Below are positions 60,570-64,000 of a stretch of 64,000 nucleotides of DNA, piece after piece. The position numbers were made by a program, and so were the translations under genes. A model generated the notes under the pieces. The model ran no database searches and was not told the origin of the DNA. It saw only the letters and a program-made list of their open reading frames with translations. How positions within the stretch are numbered: position 1 is the first letter of the stretch; the number at the start of each line of letters is the position of its first letter. Source of the stretch: Scenedesmus sp. ARA3 (lineage: Eukaryota > Chlorophyta > Chlorophyceae > Sphaeropleales > Scenedesmaceae); contig RWJK01001913.1 in NCBI GenBank assembly GCA_004335835.1, positions 47,604 through 111,603 on the forward strand. The letters run 5' to 3'.

Positions 60570-62082
60570 GCAAGATATCATAGACGCAGAGCCAGCATAC
60601 TCCTCTGCATCTGCTGTAGCTCGGCACCAGTGAGCAGCAGCACACTCGCAGCACCTGCAATGCTCTCCAGTGTTCTGCTCTGGCGGTGCTGCCAGTGGAC
60701 AAGCATCATCTATGTAACTGGCTGCATCAGCACCCCAGCATGCACCAGTCTGCAGCTGTGCTCATGCCGGTACTCAGCACCAGCAGATGCTGACCTCCGC
60801 AACAGCATGGGCAGCAACAGCTGTTGCACATCAGGCTCAGTTTACAGGACAGTGGTAGCATGCAGCCTAGCAACACAGAAGCAGCAGCAGCCGATCCGCG
60901 TAGTCAACCGGTTTTGCCTTGTCACCAACTTGGGTTTTGCACTCCACCTGCTCCTCCACTTTCAACCGCCTGCAGGGCAAAGGCACCGTCGCTAAGCGCC
61001 TAGCAACAGATCAGCAACTGGCGCACCTAGACACAGGACTGCTGTATCGCGGTGTGGGCTGGGCCGCAGTGTCAGCCAACATTGACCTGTCAGATGAGCA
61101 GGCACTTGCTGACCTGGCAGCAAATTTGAATCTGGCTGAGCTGGAAAGTAACAAACAGCTGCGGGGCGACCAGGCAGCAGTGGCAGCAAGCAAGGTGTCA
61201 GTGCTGCCGGCAGTGCGTGCGGCACTGCTGCAGGCGCAGCGCAGGTTTGCAAACGAGCCACCAGCAGGGTTCCACGGTGAGCATGATGGTAGCACAGCGT
61301 GATGTTGGGACGCATGGCAGTGGTGTTATCAGCGTGCTTTTTTTGGTCAACTGCAGAGGGGTGCTGCGGGTGGGGTGCAGTATGGATGGTTGCAGGCAGT
61401 TGCAAAGGAAAGAAGCATGGCAGCGTGCATAATCACAGCAGGGCTGCTTTGCAACCGGCCAACATGCACTGGACAACGCTGCTGCATGGCCCTCTCGCTG
61501 CACACCATGCAGTAGGCTCTGTGCTGGATTGGCTTAAGTGCCAGCGCGCAGAAGTCCCAGCACAGCTGCTTTAAAGCCATCTGACCTGTGGTACCAACGC
61601 TGCTGCTGGCGCTGTTGTTGATGTTCATGCTGCAGGATCTGTGTGGGATGGCCGTGACGTGGCCACTGTCATCTGCCCCGAGGCCGCCGTACAGCTGATT
61701 TGGAGCCATTTAACAGACATTCCATGCTGCTGATGGTGCTGCTGCACATGCTGCAGGCTCTGTGCTGGACGGCCGTGACGTGGGTACTGTCATCTGCCCG
61801 GATGCAGCAGTAAAGCTGTACGTGACTGCTGACGTGGAGGTGCGCGCGCAGCGCCGCTTGAATGAGCTGCACACGCGCGGCGCGAGGGACACAACATATG
61901 AAGAGGTGCTAGCAGATATGAAGGCGCGTGACGCACGGGATATGGGCAGGGCCACAGCTCCGCTGAAGCCCGCTGATGATGCGCTGATCTTAGATACCAC
62001 GCTGATGAGCATTGAGGTTGCATATGAGCAGGCTGTGGCGGCTGTCAAGGCAGCAAAGGATAAGCAGATGGCTGTGGCGTAG
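60109..62082 (+). CDS. CMK: (d)CMP kinase, bacterial type, probably organellar
   Basis: Four exons: 60109-60253, 60444-60490, 60976-61276, 61757-62082; 272 residues, phases consistent. The P-loop DGPAASGKGT (residues 59-68) is cut by intron 2 exactly between Ser64 and Gly65. Other family landmarks: [30 protein letters not shown] (166-181), [12 protein letters not shown] and the lid-like RDTTYEEV followed by [15 protein letters not shown]. This is the bacterial and plastid type of cytidylate kinase (CMP + ATP to CDP + ADP), not the eukaryotic UMP/CMP type. The N-terminal about 48 residues are Ala/Ser/Arg-rich, fitting a plastid or mitochondrial targeting peptide. The conserved core is complete except that the internal CMP-binding region (residues 90-165) looks short. 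A decoy copy of the start of exon 4 lies 121 bp upstream of it. Confidence 0.9.
60497..60572 (+). repeat. CAG microsatellite cluster
   Basis: Two long CAG runs with short interruptions in CMP kinase intron 2, starting only a few bases after its donor. Confidence 0.9.
61626..61697 (+). repeat. Decoy copy of the CMP kinase exon 4 acceptor and start
   Basis: Repeats CATGCTGCAG plus about 60 bases of exon 4, with changes ([17 protein letters not shown] instead of [17 protein letters not shown]). It is 121 bp upstream of the real acceptor. It would keep the frame at the acceptor but then runs into non-coding sequence. Confidence 0.88.
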
Positions 62083-62834
62083 ATGTTGCTGCGCAGCCGC
62101 ATGATTTAGCTGAGGTGCTGCTTTGTGGTATTACTGCTTTGCAAGTGCCAGTGGCAGCGCATCAACTGCAGTGGGTCCGTACTCCTGCAGTTTATTCCTG
62201 GCTGTGTGCAGGGAACATATGGGCGTTTATAGGAAGGATGTATGCAGGTTTGGATGAATTAAACGGACATTCGTACGTGTTTTGCTTCTGACAACAGCCC
62301 AGTGGCTGCTCTATGTTTGCAGGATGGCTCTTGAAGATTGATTTGTGCTCTTGAGGTTCAACTGCAGCTGGACTTGCTTGGAGCGAAGTTTCTTGTATTC
62401 GCAACTGTTGTATTGCATCTGTGTGTGTCCTGCAACCCCGCACATTGTGTTCGCTGTCTTGTGTCTTTCACACCTTCTTGTGGCTGTTGCTGCTTTGGGT
62501 GCACTTGCTCGACGTCATGCGGCAACGCTGTGAACATTATGATATTTTTATAAGCCTGTAATATGATGTATATCTACTCTAAATATCAGGCGTTTGTGGC
62601 AACCTCGGCGGTAGCGGGTCCGAGCTGGCGTTGGAAAACATTGGCCCGTCGTCACCATCACCTCACTTTCGGACGAACGCCCATAACAACATGCCGTGCT
62701 CCGATCCTGCTGTGAACTGTTCAACTTGTTCTTCATACGAAATATATTCTGTACGCCGCTGAAAGTGTTGCATACGAGCCCAGTCGACCTACAACAAATC
62801 ACACAGCAGCAGCTCAGTCTTGCCAGCGACCACC
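62083..62834. other. Intergenic region
   Basis: 3' flank of the CMP kinase gene and promoter of the last gene. A TGTAA site is at 62557. Nothing else was recognised. Confidence 0.45.
62557..62561 (+). terminator. TGTAA poly(A)-type signal
   Basis: 475 bases after the CMP kinase stop codon, in an A/T-rich setting. Confidence 0.4.
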
Positions 62835-63528
62835 ATGCAGGCTATCCATGCAGCTCCGGTGATGCCTATGCTTCCAGCAGGCGGATACAACGGCACCAGT
62901 GACATGCCTTCCAAGCAGTCGGTCACGCCTGCAGTGACAAAGCCCTTCACAGACTGTGCCAAAGAGGTGCGCCTGAGCACTGCAGCAGTGCCAGTGGCAG
63001 TTACTGCTGAGGGCAGATTCGTCAGCCAACCTTGCAACGAACAGCTGTAATACAGCAGCAATGCACAGGTTAACCGAATGTGTTGCACATGGCAACAGCG
63101 CTAGCGTCAGGGGGTCATTATTATTTCCAGTGGAAACAAGTATGCAGCAGCGCCTGCCCACAGTGTGGGGCTTGTGCAAAGCGATGCTCTGGCATGATAT
63201 GGCTGACAACCATGGTTCAGCCGAGATCGGCCTGATGGTTGCTGATAATGGCACACACTGCACGAAGCTGCTACAGGCCCTGGGTTGCGCTGCACACATG
63301 ATGCCAGCCTCTTCCAGCAGCTCAAGCGATGCAAGTTGAGTGTGCAACAGCAAACCCACAGCTGTATGCACATGTACCTGATGCTGTCCTTGTGCTGCTC
63401 ACATGCTTACGCACCCCCCCTGCCTGCCGGACTGCCTGCCTGCCTGCTTGCTTTGGTTGCAGATCCAGGAGATGCTGGCGGTGATGCTGGGCATCTACAC
63501 CTCACGCGGCCACACACAGCTCAGCCAG
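62835..63528 (+). CDS. Unknown protein, 5' part only (gene continues past the window)
   Basis: Two exons, 62835-62966 and 63463-63528, joined in phase 0, giving the first 66 residues: MQAIHAAPVMPMLPAGGYNG, then KPFTDCAKE and, after the splice, IQEMLAVMLGIYTSRGHTQL. Further exons are expected beyond the end of the window because a GTGCGG donor follows at 63529. I do not recognise the family. The clean splice and non-repetitive sequence make it a likely real gene start. Confidence 0.5.
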
Positions 63529-63940
63529 GTGCGGCCTGAAAATCCGTTAGTGGCACCGTTACATGAGACAGCAGCACACTAGCCTGCCACTGCAAGCAAC
63601 GGCACTAGCTCATGTCTATGTATGTTTGCTGCAGCAGCAAGTGGGCCGCGTTGCACACCAGCAACTGCGCTCACATCCGCCAGCAGTCCCAGTGGGCTGA
63701 TGCTGCTACCTATAACAGTGGCAGGAAGGCTAGTACCAGCCACCCCCCTGTTGGTGCAGCACCTGCAGCTTTACAGGAGAACCAACATGTTCTCTGCACA
63801 ATAAGGTGTGCTGGTGGTTCTGTCAGCCTCCCTGTCTGATCAGGCTACTCATGAGTACCTGCGGCAGGCACAACTCTCATTCAGGCAATGCGCTTTGACA
63901 ACCCCATTCAGAAAACAACGCCTGTTGTGCCTGCGCAATG

Positions 63941-64000
<60 letters not shown>
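63529..64000 (+). other. Intron or flank of the last gene, to the window edge
   Basis: No exon supported. It ends in a long CTG run that continues to the last base. Confidence 0.4.
63942..64000 (+). repeat. CTG microsatellite running off the window
   Basis: At least nineteen uninterrupted CTG units; the total length is unknown because the window ends inside it. Confidence 0.98.

Overview
The window looks like nuclear DNA of a chlorophyte green alga, most likely a chlorophycean. The evidence is: short exons separated by GT-AG introns in nearly every gene; very abundant CAG/CTG repeats; an extracellular Ser-Pro-rich wall or matrix glycoprotein; and plant-type genes (a BOU-like carrier, FAD2, plastid-type D-ribulose kinase, LPP-epsilon-like phosphatase). 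TGTAA polyadenylation-type motifs lie downstream of several stop codons. Genus is not determined.

Layout, left to right. 1.4-4.1 kb (+) BOU-like mitochondrial carrier; 5.9-7.7 kb (+) unrecognised poly-Ser protein; 8.7-10.1 kb (+) M43 metallopeptidase; 10.9-12.8 kb (+) TPR-type probable plastid protein; 13.3-18.8 kb (+) short-chain dehydrogenase with heavily duplicated introns; 20.0-20.6 kb (-) three candidate exons; 21.1-24.2 kb (+) Pro/Ser-rich matrix glycoprotein; 27.5-29.4 kb (-) methyltransferase, divergent from a 30.0-32.5 kb (+) conserved protein with a WHEP-like helix pair; 32.9-35.0 kb (+) PAP2 phosphatase; 37.9-38.6 kb (-) membrane RING-H2 protein, divergent from a 39.8-42.2 kb (+) DedA/VTT membrane protein; 45.1-48.3 kb (-) FAD2 desaturase; 49.4-52.3 kb (-) F-box-like/LRR protein; 52.7-55.5 kb (-) 2H-phosphoesterase-like protein; 56.1-59.8 kb (-) D-ribulose kinase, divergent from 60.1-62.1 kb (+) CMP kinase; 62.8 kb onward (+) a gene that runs off the end. 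Exon chains were built by hand from splice signals, reading-frame phase and protein-family continuity; thirteen genes give a closed, phase-consistent chain from start to stop codon.

The genes do not form a pathway. Lipid metabolism is represented three times (FAD2, PAP2 phosphatase, DedA-type membrane protein), and three or four products look plastid-targeted.

The most distinctive feature is a recurring local tandem duplication, with periods of about 110-230 bp, that copies exon edges together with their splice sites into the neighbouring intron or 3' flank. It occurs in at least five unrelated genes (carrier, dehydrogenase, DedA, FAD2, CMP kinase) and is extreme in the dehydrogenase gene, where almost every exon has one to several decoy copies. 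In several cases the exon-derived part is identical to the real exon while the attached intron sequence has diverged. Other notable items are three consecutive palindromes downstream of the LRR gene, a (TGTAA)6 array, an inverted repeat around an assembly gap, disintegrin-like cysteine repeats in an algal matrix protein, and a G+T bias on the sense strand of transcribed non-coding DNA.
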